From: Anastrepha obliqua
Lineage: Eukaryota > Arthropoda > Insecta > Diptera > Tephritidae
DNA length: 64,000 nt
Assembly: GCF_027943255.1 (NCBI RefSeq)
Contig: NC_072893.1
Coordinates: forward strand, 95,921,784 to 95,985,783
Reading direction: 5' to 3'
In this document: positions 1-10,843 of the stretch, one piece after another
How positions within the stretch are numbered: the stretch's first letter is position 1
How the letters are laid out: each line of letters starts with the position of its first letter
Position numbers and translations under genes: made by a program
The notes under the pieces: generated by a model
Told to the model about the DNA's origin: nothing
What the model saw: the letters and a program-made list of their open reading frames with translations, nothing else
The model's database searches: none

Positions 1-587
1 TCTTTATCCAGTTTGAAGAAGGCAGAACTAATAGCGCATTTGTTAAGGCCGATGATGTCAATATCTTCGGTATACGCCAACAATTGCACGCTCTTATAAA
101 ATATTGTGCCTGAGCGATTAAGTTCTGCGGCTCGTACGATGCTCTCCAACATCAGGTTAAATAAGTCACACGACAGCGAGTCACCCTGTCTGAAACCTCG
201 TTTGGTATCAAACGGCTCGGAGAGGTCCTTCCCAATTCTGACGGCGCTGCAGATATTGAGCAACGTCGTCTTGCATAGTATTAGTTTGCGGGGATATCAA
301 GTTCAAACATTGTGACATGTTGCCAACCTTTTTTCGTACTGTCGAATGCCGTTTTGAAGTCGACGAAAAGATGGTGTGTGTTGATTCTCCTTTCATGGGT
401 ATTTTCCAAGACTAGGCGTATTGTGAATATCTGGTCGATGTTGGACTTTCCGTGCCTAAAGCCACACTGATAAGGTCCAATCAGTTGGTTGACGGTGGGC
501 TTCAGCCTTTCACACAATACGCTCGCTAGAACCTTATAGGCGATGTTTAGAAGACTAATCCGACGCTAATTGGTACAGATTGCAGAG
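1..587 (-). pseudogene. LINE reverse transcriptase fragment
   Basis: Reading the minus strand gives a non-LTR retrotransposon reverse transcriptase: an upstream ISLLNIAYKVLASVL block, then YQCGFRHGKS, LFVDFKTAFDS and finally QLLAYTEDIDIIGL. These correspond to RT palm/finger motifs, the last being the catalytic Y-x-D-D loop. The loop reads YTED instead of the usual YADD, so the first catalytic aspartate is replaced. The coding frame changes near 310, where a frameshift separates the palm block from the upstream part. The fragment runs off the window start and fuses at about 587 to unrelated A/T-rich DNA, so it is truncated on the N-terminal side. Style resembles the LINE whose 3' end appears at 48.36-50.64 kb (same family is an inference). 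A dead retrotransposon copy; no host function is implied. Confidence 0.85.
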
Positions 588-1285
588 ATAAACGCTAAAA
601 AAAAACAATTTTTTCATGAATTTATTGTAGCGAAACGGTTCAAGTCAGTTTATTAAAAGTTGTTGCATATTATAAAGTAACATTTCAAGAATATTTGATA
701 AAATTTTCATGTAAAAATATTGCAAAATGAGCGAATGAGAGCACATTTACGTAGACGTCTTTTCAAAAATACATTTTGCAGTAGTCAGCATATCTCAGCG
801 TAGAATCATCTGAAATCAAAAAAATCGAATAATTTAGTTAAAGTATGAGTTGAACTCCCCCCCAACGTTTATTTTGACGATTTATTTTCATTTTCAGCCA
901 TTTGGTAGTCGTTTGAAGTAAAAAGTTATTTTTGACGAAAAAATGCCGCCATTTTGTAGGTGTAAAACCACCTTAATATAAAAAAAATGGCGAAAAAAAA
1001 GTTGGGGGGAGGTTTTTTATATGTAAAATATGTGTGCAAAATTTCGAAAGGATCGGTGGAGTAGTTTTCAAATGCCAATGACTACGCACTTTAAAAAAAA
1101 AGGTTCGAGAAAACCGCGTTTAAAGTCTGCTGCGTCTGGGCAGATGTTTGAGGCGGCTCGGCTTTATGCTCTATAACTTAAAAAGTTTTGCTCGGATTGA
1201 CTTAAAATTTTAACACGATATTTTTGAAATGTTTTACTACAATAACATGCAAAAAGAAAATCGAGTTTTATCCCTTACCCCCCCC
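588..1285 (-). mobile_element. Probable TTAA-family element, left end unclear
   Basis: No coding potential. The right edge is a G/C run followed by TTAA at 1286-1289 (in reverse complement the end reads GGGGGGGGTAAGGGATAAAA), like the GGGG-starting ends of the elements at 34.0 and 55.1 kb. A TCATCTGAAAT motif at 806-816 is the reverse complement of the CAGATGA motif shared by the other members and lies where expected if the left end is near 575-590. A GCCGCCATTTTG block (944-955) and the GCGTTTAAAGT block (1117-1127) also recur in relatives. I could not find a matching left TIR, so this copy may be truncated or diverged at the LINE junction. Confidence 0.45.
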
Positions 1286-1479
1286 TTAAGAAACATTTTT
1301 TGAACACCTTTAATCCTATTGGTGGCAAGCTCATTGGCCGGTCTCCATATAAAAGCAGTATACAAAATTAATAAGTTTTGTCAAGAGAAGTTTATGGCGA
1401 TACGGATCAAGGAGACCAGAGGTATTACGCGTTACAATTTCATTAAGGACACAATTTGATATACTCGAAATTGAAGGCA

Positions 1480-1960
1480 AAATGTTAAAAATGTTTGAGT
1501 AAGTCATGTGAAATCATGAGCTCAAATTCAAAGAAAGTTGTGACTTCAGGCAACTCAAGTCAAGACTGTCAATATCCTTCTAAAAATTGATAACATCAAA
1601 TGGGTTGTTAATTGCCGAGTGAGCGTTTCCCAAAGAAACAACAGCTGCTGTTATCATTTATAAAAGGTATGGAATGAAACTCACCCAGGGAACTGCCTTG
1701 TAGTACTCCAGACAAAGCAACAAAGGAAATCGGAGTCATTCCATCTATTGTAACAACACAATGTTCAATGCAGAAAGGCCGTGTGTAATCCCTAACAAGT
1801 TGGTGTAGTACTTAATGTGATAATTTGTCGAATGCTTTTGACAACTCTTTGTAAATGCAGTCGACTTAAAAGCAAACGGAAAATACTCGAAGCAATATTT
1901 ACTAAATACAGCGAGTTTGGCCACAATCGATTTATCGGTCACAAATCCTTGTTGGCGTAC
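1480..1960 (-). pseudogene. Ancient LINE reverse transcriptase remnant
   Basis: The minus strand contains, across stops and frameshifts, an RT-like series: ELSKAFDKLSH followed by VLHQLVRDYT, then ALSGVLQGSSLGEF, FINDNSSC and, further on, KDIDSLDLSCLKSQLSLN. These match the order of the Jockey/CR1-type RT blocks (FSKAFDxVSH, SGVPQGSxLGP, LFINDI, and the post-catalytic DIDxLxxWxxxxxLxLN block). The YADD catalytic loop region cannot be made out. Stops are frequent, so this is an old non-functional copy. The clade assignment is inference. Confidence 0.6.
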
Positions 1961-3170
1961 TCAAGGATCCTGTGAAAGATAGCTATCGATCTGTAATTTC
2001 ACGTTCTTAATGGCATTTTTTAAAATAAGGGTTATGGATGTTAGCGTCCAGTCATCTAGAAAGTCCCAGATTTATTAAATATTAACTGTAATGAACTTAC
2101 TATAGTCGGACAATTCTTTATTAGCACGGCGGAAGGCTGTCTATGTCGATATGTCTGGTAGGTTTGAGTATTTTAATACCATCTCTGATGCCCTCACAGG
2201 AATTACGTAACTTGTGTTAAGTTTACGCCTAGAGTAATTACTATACACTATGAGCCAAATACCTATCAAAAAATTTTCCTTAAAATTTTAAATTCAGAAA
2301 TATTTTTATTGATATTTATGCCACACTTGACAATACCAATTTTTTTACTCACACATTCTAGCAGTTCTCTCTCAGTTTTTCACAAACAGTTTTTTCTTTA
2401 TAAATTGTATGGAAGTCCATGAAAATACAAATTTGAAATATATTTACAAGTATGTAAAAGATTCGTCGTCGTGTTCGAAAACACTTTTGATCTAACGAAT
2501 TCCTTCTTAATTTAAGTTATAACAATAAAGGTGGAAGTAATGAAGAAATAAAAACAAAGCATGCGCTAATATGGCAACGCAGTTAAGCCTGAATTCACAG
2601 AACAATAAGAGTTACGAATGATTGGTGCAGAAAGTAAGGCGCATAAAAGGAAGTGAAGAAATAGCTGTTGCCCACTGTTTGTGCAGTGTCCCGGAAGATG
2701 TAATGAACCGTGCAAGGAGCACATATGAATCGTACGTCCACATTTTTAATATGTACATTTTTAATGAAATTGCTGCAATTTTATGACCCATCGAAAGAGC
2801 GTATAAAGCAAAACGAAACAAAAGCGAAGAGCAATCATATCAATAGGTCTTTGTGGCTCTCTTATGAACACATGACACGTGCGTTAATATTGCAAGGTGA
2901 CAATTGAAGGCGGATGTGCTGTCAGCTTGCATAATCAGCAGAATTCATACAGCTTCATAAAGGCGCAACAGTCATAAAGATAGAATCATCAGAATGAATA
3001 AATGCCAACGAAAATAATAGTGTGGCTAAGACCAAAGGCACAAGTACATGAATATGAACTAGGGGACGCTGACCCTGCTGTTGAGATTACTGGTTTCTCA
3101 ATGATGCGTATGTGATCGCACACGTGGGCTATAGGCGTAAATCAAGCGCGAATGAAAATTGTATACCCTC
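1961..3170. other. Intergenic, no feature recognised
   Basis: A/T-rich sequence with only short open frames lacking motifs. The part up to about 2260 may hold more of the LINE relic to its left, but the reading is too decayed to support. A TATAAA-like stretch is not accompanied by any gene. Confidence 0.5.
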
Positions 3171-3358
3171 TACTCAAATATGAACGAGACGGTATCAATA
3201 AAACGGTCCGCGGATGACATATGACAAAAATAAATTTTTTGTTTTTTGGTAGGACTGTTATAAGCTTACATGGCAAATTTCAGCGTGATGTGTCACATAG
3301 TTTGTTTTCTGTGCTACTGTAAACAAGTCAAGCTCGAGTGTGTTCTTCGAATTTAACG

Positions 3359-4006
3359 ATGGAAATTCAAGTTGAACAAAGAATTTGTTTGAAATTTTGT
3401 TATTCCAACAAAATTTCGGCTTCAGACGCCTTAAAAATGTTGCAGACAACCTATGGGGAATCTGCTCTATCGCGTGCACGTGTTTTCCAGTGGTACAACT
3501 CGTTCAAAGAGGGCCGTACATCGGTTGAAAACTTGCCTTATGAACGTCGTCCAGCAACATTAGTAAACGACAAAAACATCGGAAAAGTAAAGGAAATTGT
3601 GCCTGAAAATCGCACAAATCGCAAAATCGGTTAACGCTGAATATTATTTAGACGTTTTAAAGCGTTTGCGCGAGAATATTCGTCTTAAAAGGAAGGAATT
3701 GTGGGACAACAAGTCATGGTTCTTGCATCACGATAATGCACCAGCTCCACATCACGTCTTGTTCGCGATTATTTGAACAAAAATAATGTTAATATCGTTC
3801 CGCAATCACCGTATTCGCCTGATATGGCTCCATGTGACTTTTTCCTGTTTCCCAAGCTCAAGTTGCCGCTCCGTGGAAAACATTTTGAGACAATTGAAGT
3901 CATAAAAGAGAATTCGAAGAACACACTCGAGCTTGACTTGTTTACAGTAGCACAGAAATTAAACTATGTGACATATCACGCTGAAATTTGCCATGTGAGC
4001 TTATAA
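3359..4006 (+). pseudogene. Mariner transposase, internally deleted
   Basis: Starts at the ATG at 3359. The first part (EQRICLKFCYSNKISASDAL, then ARVFQWYNSFKEGRTS) is the first mariner helix-turn-helix, which binds the TIR. It stops at about residue 90 (TAA at 3632). Reading then resumes within the catalytic domain: EYYLDVLKRLRENIRLKR, LHHDNAPAPHH (second catalytic Asp) and, after a frameshift near 3770, PPYSPD-like QSPYSPDMAPCDFFLFPKLK (third Asp). The middle of the gene including the TGDETW block with the first Asp is missing. The last codons read into the TIR. Unable to catalyse transposition, but its TIRs could still be recognised by a related transposase. Confidence 0.85.
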
Positions 4007-4033
4007 CAGTCCTACCAAAAAATAAAAAATTTA

Positions 4034-5276
4034 TTGGGAGGTTGAATTAGTTTTAAAGGTTTTTTTCGAAGATTTGGGGCTTTATTGTGAAAAAACGGTA
4101 CAAAATATTTTATTCGAAGTATTGGCCATCGCTAGCTACAACTTTCGCCCATCTTTCGGGCAATTTCCGGATGCCGTTTCTCCAAAATTCTGGCCGCTGC
4201 TTGGCTCAACCCATATTTTGGTAGCCTCGTACGAGGAGAACCGCTGGTCCGCCAAGTCGAGACTCATATGCCGGAACAAATGATAATCGGAGGGAGCTAT
4301 GTCTGGACTATACGGCGGGTGGGGTAACACTTCCCAGTCAAGCGTTCCAAGGTATTTTTTGACAGGTTGAGCAACATGCGGCCGAGCGTTGTCATGTTGC
4401 AAAATAACCTTGTCGTGCCTTTTTACCGTTTCCGCCCGTTTTTCTTTCAATGCCCGACTTAAACGTATCAATTGCAGTCGGTAACGATCCCCCGTGATTG
4501 TTTCGCCCGGTTGGAGCAGCTCAAAATATACAACGCCGACCTGATCCCACCAAATGCAGAGCATGATTTTCTTGCCGTGAATATTCTGCTTGGCCGTCGA
4601 CGTTGATGCGTGGCCGGGCAAACCCCATCATTTTTTGCGTTCAGTCACCACCCGATGCAAAAAACCCTTCCGATTTTGTCGCTCGATCAGCAATTCGCAC
4701 GTAAAAAATCGCCGTTCGACGTCACGCAGCTTCAAATCGTACGGGACCCAATGTCCTTGCTTTTGGATCATTCCCATCGCTTTTAGACGCTTGCAAGCGG
4801 TTGATTTATCAACGCCCAATAATTCAGCAAGCTCTTCTTGGGTTTGGCACGAGTCCTCGTTTACCAATTCCCCCAATTCCGCGTCCTCGAACTTTTTGGG
4901 CTGGCCAAGATGCTCCTTGTCTTCGGTGTGAAAATCACCACTTTTGAATCGTCGAAACCAGTACTCACATGTTGAAATCGACGGAGTATGGTCTGGGTAT
5001 GCCTCCTGCAGCAATTCACGGGCTTGGGCTGTATTTTTTTTCAAATTGAAGCAGAAAAGCAAAGCTTCCCGCAAATTGCGTTTCGACGGCACGAAAGTTG
5101 ACATACTCGGAGCACGAAAACACTTCGTTGTTTATACTTCAGCGAAATGACAGATACTGATAAACAAAGCCTAGGGATGAGGCTTTATCATGAATATATA
5201 TTCAGTATTGCCAACGCGATAAAGTGATAAATAGCGCCATCTGTGTGTCACCTTTAAAACTAATTCAACCTCCTAA
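4034..5276 (-). mobile_element. Mos1-like (mauritiana-type) mariner, nested
   Basis: A 1243-bp element, close to the ~1.3 kb of Mos1-type mariners. Its inverted ends (TTGGGAGGTTGAATTAG at 4034 and the reverse complement of the 5276 end, TTAGGAGGTTGAATTAG) extend about 28 bp to AAAGGT. It is flanked by TA duplications at 4032-4033 and 5277-5278 and sits inside the right TIR of the element at 3173-5336, so it is the younger insertion. Confidence 0.9.
4110..5104 (-). pseudogene. Mos1-like mariner transposase, nearly full length
   Basis: ATG at 5104 starts MSTFVPSKRNLREALLFCF, the N-terminal helix-turn-helix; TCEYWFRRFKSGDF and the linker WVPYDL follow, as in the mauritiana subfamily. The gene reaches LLIERQNRKGFLHRVVT and is then broken near 4625: a deletion of roughly 35 bp removes the TGDEKW block, hence the first catalytic aspartate, and shifts the frame. 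The catalytic half continues with GKKIMLCIWWDQVGVVYFEL, LQHDNARPH (second Asp) and PYSPDIAPSDYHLF (third Asp), i.e. a DD34D layout. A second frameshift near 4210 puts the C-terminus (LPERWAKVVASDGQYFE, stop at 4110-4112) in another frame. Relatively well conserved otherwise, suggesting a fairly recent insertion. Non-functional as an enzyme. Confidence 0.9.
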
Positions 5277-5338
5277 TATTTTTGCCATATGTCATCCGCG
5301 GACCGTTTTATTGATACCGTCTCGTTCATATTTGAATA

Positions 5339-6370
5339 GAAGGTATGTACAACAAAACCCAGTGAGCACACAATAGCATAGAAATACATACGTATTTATT
5401 AAGTCTCCATATAAAAAGAAAAAATCCGACAGGAAAAGGTAAAAACACGAAAAAGTACAATAATCATATGTTAATTTTTATTTGGCCAATTCTAAGAAGG
5501 CAAAGTAAATGAATAAATACATATATACATTTAATCAGTGGTCACAGTACACAAATTATATGAAACTTTCACATTGCCGAGTGGGGTAGCCTACGTGCAC
5601 TCCACCATCTATAAGCAATAAGAGTACACCATTGTTGATCGAAGGGAAGTGGAACTCTCCTGACTTGACGTTCAAGTGCTAAGAGCGATTTAATAAAGTT
5701 ATTTGCGTCCTGCTTTAGAAGACATCACCCTGCCGCTTTTAGATATATCCTTACCCCTTCTCAAAGCACATATCGCGTCCAAGTGAAAACGAAACGGCAA
5801 AAACTTAATCTTAAAGTTCGCGCTCAAGTACTAAGACACTGCAGTATTTTTTTTAAATCAGTAATAAACTTCTGCAATCCTTATTTCAAGATGTTGACTC
5901 TAATTCAATACTTTTGGCATAACGGACCCGCTTTTAACTCTTAATACAGCGATACTATCCATACCATAAATGACTGACGAAGGTATGCTCATAAACTCGT
6001 ATTAATCTGACGATCTTTATCTGTAAATGAATAATTAAGTTCTTAACGACTAACAAATTCCTGCCTTTCTTGGCCCAGCGTCAAAACAAAATTAATCCCA
6101 CTTTTTCTTTTCAAAACATTCCTTCTTCACAAATATACATAATAAATTGGACACTTTGTACCATTAATCAAATACAGCATCTTAGCAAAATTTCATCGCA
6201 TAGGAGTCTATAAACTACAAAAAAAAAACTTTCATCTTTGGACATAAGGTAAGACAAATCAAATATAAAATATAGGCTAATGCATACAAATTCGCTCCGA
6301 AAATCGATATAAGAGGAAAATAGGTCGAACGATGTAATTTATGAATGGCAACTAAATAACAAATAAGTTA
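5339..6370. other. Intergenic, no feature recognised
   Basis: A/T-rich, repeat-poor sequence with no sustained open frame and no TIR or tandem repeat that I could see. Confidence 0.5.
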
Positions 6371-7160
6371 AAAAGTCCCGGGTCTAACAAAGAAAACACA
6401 TTTTTTTGTGTGTTCAAAATTAGATTTATTCATCAACGTAATTTCAATACCACTTTTGTAGCACGATTTATATTTTGCCTAAGAATAGGTCCAGTTTCAG
6501 TGGTAACCTCATCATTCGAGCGTAATTTCTTACCGGCAAGCATTTTATAGGTCTGCGAATAGCCAGTAGTCGCTGGGTGCCAAATCTGGCGAGTACGGTA
6601 GAGGTGGGAGCAATTCAAAGTTCAATTCAGGTAGTTTTGCCATTATTTTGATTGACTTGTAACACGGTGAGCAAACGCAGCACCCACTTTGAACAGAACT
6701 TTCTCATAGTCAAATGCTCATGCAATATAAAGCCAATACGTTCTTTTGATATCTTTACGATGTCAGCTAACTCACGCAACTTCACTTCTTCTGGTGTTAC
6801 CACCTCATTTGGACGTCCACTGCGTTGTGCATCAACCGTGTCTCTACGCCCACGTTTAGTTAGCAAACCATCGTTTTATTGTTGTTTCTGATGGGGCGGT
6901 GTCCCCATAACACTTTTAAGCCATTGCTTCGTTTGAACTATATTTTTTCCATCAAGAAGTAGTGTAAAATTAAAACTCGAAATTATTTTTGATTCATTAT
7001 TTTGAAACAAATGTAGTGTCACTCTTAGCAGAATAACTCACGAACTAATGAATAGAAGATTATGAAATTTTAACAGCCGTATTTCTAAGCTTAGTACTAA
7101 TTTAAAAAGGGGTGAATGCAATAAAGTAAAAGCCATCTAGGTGTCAGGCCCGCGACTTTT
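6371..7160 (-). mobile_element. Internally deleted mariner (irritans-like)
   Basis: Left end AAAAGTCCCGGGTCTAACA and right end (reverse complement) AAAAGTCGCGGGCCTGACA form a TIR; TA precedes the left end (6369-6370) but the right flank is not TA. Minus-strand coding remains: KRGRRDTVDAQRSGRPNEVV and the helix-turn-helix ELADIVKISKERIGFILHEH with KWVLRLLTV (6627-6866), and a C-terminal piece ending KMLAGKKLRSNDEV (6433-6618). The DNA between, holding all three catalytic aspartates, is deleted. The same deletion appears in the copy at 43.04-43.78 kb, so this is likely a member of an amplified non-autonomous subfamily. Subfamily name is an inference. Confidence 0.85.
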
Positions 7161-7314
7161 CGGCCATGGCTAGAAAGGCGCCCTTCAGTTTTTATAATCA
7201 GCCAATGCCAAAACGTTATTCAAGGCTTAGATTTCCCTCATGGTGGAATTTATGATTGTGCAACCATGGGCAGTTATTAAAAGTTTTTGCAAAACTTTGA
7301 GAAGACTGATTCAT

Positions 7315-8457
7315 CGTGTATCGTCGATTTTCATGTACACGTCAGAATTTTTTTTATGTATAAAATATAGAGCTCGTAGTCCGCTTGTGTGAAAAACTTT
7401 GGATCAATTTTTAACCCTTTTTCCGTGATCCAATCGCGCAGACTCGTCCAAATGTTTTTATTATGTAAAATTAAACAAAAAATTGTATCAATTCTCAGAT
7501 TTTCTTGAATTTTTTTTTCTAAAAAAAATTTTTTTTCTAAATTTTCGGCATAACTTGAAGGGACTACAAATTTTTAAACAACTTATTAACCTTTAATTTA
7601 TTGTTTCATACAACACACTATGTGCCGTTTGTGTGTTTGTTACCGTTCCGGAAGTTCCGATCATCTGACAGTTGAGCTACTAGGAGACGTATACTTTGAC
7701 AATTGTTTTAAGTTCTGTTGCGCGAAAACGTCTTTCTGTATATTTCATCTTACGAAAAATGCAGTGCCCGACTCGAAATAACTTTTGTTACGTTTGTGGC
7801 TTATTCGCACGAAGTAAAAATTTAAAAATATTACGAAAACAGTGGTTAATTCGTTTCAGAAAATATTCAATACTGCTTATGTTCCTTACTTGTGGTATAC
7901 TCCGGAAGTCGTGTGCGACTATTGCTATAGAAATTTATGCAAGTTTACTGATGGAAGGTCAACAATAAAGTACTCTGTACCAACAATTTGGCTACCACGT
8001 AAGGAGCACTGCAGTGAACTGTGCTACTTTTGCGTAACTTTTACTCAAACTAAAGGGTACCAATACTTTCGCCGCAACAAAATTCGCTACACTAATGTAG
8101 AATCGGTAATTCCAGCGGTTCTGTACTCACCAGAAGAACATATAGCGGCTTCAATGGAGATTTTTGATGATGTTCCCGAATTCTTTTGATACCCACATCG
8201 GCATATCTCATGCAATTGTTTTTTTTTGAATTTCGAACAGGTGGCAACCCTGTGAAACATTGTCAGTGGCAACACCTAGGTGAAAAGTCTAGAAATGTGA
8301 TACACTATCTGTGTGCCCAATTTCATTCAAATCCGTTAAGCTAATCCTGAGATCGTGTGGCTTTACAGATATGCATACAAGAATTGCTCGTTTAAAGTTA
8401 TAAAATACAAAAAAAAAAAAAAAATTGTGACGTGTACATGAAAATCGCCGATACACG
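7315..8457 (+). mobile_element. TIR element carrying a cysteine-rich ORF
   Basis: About 40-bp inverted ends: CGTGTATCGTCGATTTTCAT continuing GTACACGTCAGAATTTTTTTT at 7315-7355 matches the reverse complement of 8417-8457 with two or three mismatches. Each end is itself an imperfect hairpin (CGTGTA...TACACG). The interior holds one frameshifted ORF (7759-8189) that is not a recognisable transposase, flanked by A/T-rich non-coding DNA. I cannot define the target-site duplication with confidence. Superfamily unknown to me. Confidence 0.7.
7759..8189 (+). pseudogene. Cysteine-rich (zinc-finger-like) protein of a TIR element
   Basis: ATG at 7759 begins MQCPTRNNFCYVCGLFARSK. Around 7838 one base is missing, and the reading continues in the next frame as VNSFQKIFNTAYVPYLWYTP, VVCDYCYRNLC, YSVPTIWLPRKEHC, SELCYFCVTFTQTKGYQYF and VESVIPAVLYSPEEH, to the stop at 8187-8189. 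Restored length would be about 143 residues. Three cysteine pairs (CYVC, CDYC, CxxxCYFC) plus a conserved WLPRxEHC suggest one or two zinc-binding folds. I recall similar CYVCG...CYFC proteins occurring in many copies in insect and cnidarian genomes, without a named function. Whether it acts as a DNA-binding accessory of the element or is only cargo is unknown. Confidence 0.6.
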
Positions 8458-9429
8458 TGTATTTTTATTTTTTTATCCCCTTTCCGAAAAAGTATATTTG
8501 GTTCATAGCACAGAATGTGTGTAACGCGGTGTAATTATTGGCTGCCCGGAGCATAGATTTTACCGGAAATGATCCGAGCTCTTAAGGCGAATATCATCCG
8601 AGCTTTTTGTTGCAAATTAGATTGGCAGCTACATGAATGACATCGTGTTCCATGAACAATATGAGTGATTGTTTTTTCTACGAAAACCATAATATACCGA
8701 AACAAATTGAGTTTTGTTCGTTTTGTTTCATTTTGACCACTCTCTTATTCGTTGTGCTATCTAGGAAACTCGTCTCATCTATTCAATATTACATTCGAAA
8801 TTATTTGGGCGTATTTGTATGCTCACTTTCGCAGGCTAATGCCGTTCGTGCTTTATTGCTTTGCGCATTACAGCTAACGCTTAGACGCTATTTATGTGAG
8901 CATTTCACCGCACAAAGCCATATACATATACACGCAAACAGGGAAAATGTATACACACACAATAATTTATTGCAAATCATGAACGATGCCTATTTTTATG
9001 GACAAAGGCGAAAAAATGGTCTAATAGCTATTGCAATGCTAAACTAACAGTAAATAAATAAGCAGTAAAAATGAGACACAGCTGATATTTGTATATACAT
9101 ACATATGCACGCACAGCACATCGGTTTTATTGGTTGTAAACTATCTAAGTGTAAGTAACCCACCAGCAAAAAGTTTCGCCACTGAATAAGGTAAGCGCGT
9201 GGGTAATAGGTTGGTTTGTTTTCAAGAAATTTCAATATTAAATACGTATTAACCTATATAGCGCACAACAGATTGAGTCGTACCCCTGGATATGTGAGCT
9301 ATTTATGTTGAATTTTTTGAAGTGAAAACTTCTTTAGAATCGTTGGAAGTGATTTGAGACTCGATGAAACGAAAAAGCGACACTCTTGGCTACGAAGCGT
9401 TATATGTTGATATACGTACATGTGTGTGG
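8458..9429. other. Intergenic, no feature recognised
   Basis: A 136-codon open stretch (8637-9047) has no recognisable domain and a hydrophobic composition that looks random. Several TACATACATATG microsatellite scraps occur. Nothing else supported. Confidence 0.45.
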
Positions 9430-9705
9430 CTGCGTACTGCTGAGCCACGCTAGTATAGTGAGTATTGTAGTATGTGTACTACACTGCCTATTACTTGATT
9501 TGGTGTTTAGTTCAAGCGCCATACGTATGTATGTTTGTATGTATGCTAGTACGTATGTGTGCGCGCCTGCGTATTACGGAGCCACGGTGAGCGAGAAGGC
9601 ATTATGTATACCTATACTACACTACCTAATACTTGCTTAGACCAAGCGTCCTACGAATGTTTGTGTGTATGTTAGTACGTCTGTGTAATATACGCGTTAC
9701 GACGC
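9430..9705. repeat. Imperfect tandem repeat, ~137-bp unit, two copies
   Basis: Segment 9430-9566 (CTGCGTACTGCTGAGCCACG start, then ACACTGCCTATTACTTG and TATGCTAGTACGTATGTGTG) recurs from 9567 as CTGCGTATTACGGAGCCACG, ACACTACCTAATACTTG and TATGTTAGTACGTCTGTGTA. Roughly 80 percent similar by eye. Confidence 0.75.
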
Positions 9706-10124
9706 TCATAATAGCAACCGCGTGTGCTGTATTGCGTCCGTCTTTTTATATTCGTAAATATTTTCATTTTTAAATATTTACCGCAATTATGCCGAAAAAT
9801 AATGCAGAAAAGTGTCGTGAATATCGACAGAAAAAAAACAACAATTGACGCGGTATTTCAAAGATATGTTGACAATATCGAAACCAAAGCACTTGTATCA
9901 TATTTTAGCTATCATAAGCCACTCGTATCATTTGTTGAAATTGAAAACATTGAGGACGAATAAAATATGAACTTTATAGCAATATTATAATGAACCTATA
10001 ATTAGCCCGCTCCTAATGCTGCTCAGTTTGTTTTACGGAAGGTTTCACTTCTATCGCGTCTAACCGTTAGACTGGTATTTTTTTGTTTTGTTTATTTCCC
10101 TGAAAATGTGGTTTTTTGTTTTAA

Positions 10125-10839
10125 GGTAGTAGTCTGGTAGCTTATTTTGAAAATTTCGAATTTCGGTTTTTTTACATATTTTGAAAGTGCGATATATTGG
10201 TAATATACTGTACAAATTTTAGACCGAAATTCGAAATATTGCCAAAATATAGCACATACATGAGAGCGGCTCGTACTTGCGCGGCTTAATTGCTAAAACT
10301 TTAAACGCGTTTTTCTCAAAACAACGTTTTTCCGGATGGCCGTCGTGAAAACAAATTTTCTATCTAACGGATTGAGCTGAAATTTAGATATGTTTTTCTA
10401 CACATTAATATAATAGTTCTGGCGAGTAGTAGATTTAATTTATTTCGTCCCTAACTCTCCCTTTTTTAATCCAATTTCCACTTTAAAAAAAGGCAATTTT
10501 CTTACGAAGTCCACCATTTTGTTATTTTTTGTCAAAATCATTTGATCTTACTACCCGCCAGAACGACAAGCACACTGATTAAAAAGCAATTTGTTTTTTC
10601 TGTTTCAGATGAGCACAAGTGACGAAATTACGCCGGTCAGCCACTGCACCTCCTTTTGCCGTTTGCTGCAGTGTACAAAAATAGTATCAAAACATTCAAA
10701 AAAAAAAAAAATTTTTTTATACACCTTCTGACACTTTTAATAACATATCAGAAAATCAAACCGATTGAATTTTATTTTCCCTTCCAAAAAATGTCCCAAA
10801 CATGGCCTCAAAAAACGTGTAAGTTACCAGACTACTACC
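10125..10839 (+). mobile_element. TTAA-flanked 715-bp element
   Basis: TTAA at 10121-10124 and 10840-10843 bracket ends that read GGTAGTAGTCTGGTAGCTTA (left) and GGTAGTAGTCTGGTAACTTA (right, reverse complement). No transposase. The interior carries a CCACCATTTTG block (10520-10530), then CTGTTTCAGATGAGCACAAG at 10600-10619, i.e. a pyrimidine-rich tract with CAG directly before ATG, about 235 bp from the right end. The downstream open frame begins MSTSDEI. Same length and motif position as the copy at 34.0 kb. TTAA targeting suggests mobilisation by a piggyBac-type transposase (inference). Confidence 0.85.
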
Positions 10840-10843
10840 TTAA

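Larger units (their letters stand above)
3173..5336 (+). mobile_element. Mariner with ~180-bp TIRs, split by a second mariner
   Basis: Both ends carry the same sequence in inverted orientation: 3173-3355 matches the reverse complement of 3908-4033 plus 5277-5336. The outer tips read TCAAATATGAACGAGACGG and are flanked by TA (3171-3172 and 5337-5338), the mariner target site. The right TIR is interrupted at a TA by a second mariner (4034-5276); removing it restores a continuous TIR. The internal region holds a deleted transposase. TIRs of about 180 bp are much longer than the ~30 bp usual for mariners. Without the insert the element is about 920 bp, so it is an internally deleted, non-autonomous copy. 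Confidence 0.85.

Noticed and set aside
8637..9047. 136-codon open frame
   Set aside because: No domain or family pattern; composition looks like translated A/T-rich DNA and it sits between repeats.
9724..9963. 79-codon open frame and an alternative short frame starting MPKNNAEKCREYRQKK
   Set aside because: The short frame resembles the start of some insect repeat-encoded proteins but stops after 19 codons; nothing downstream supports a gene.
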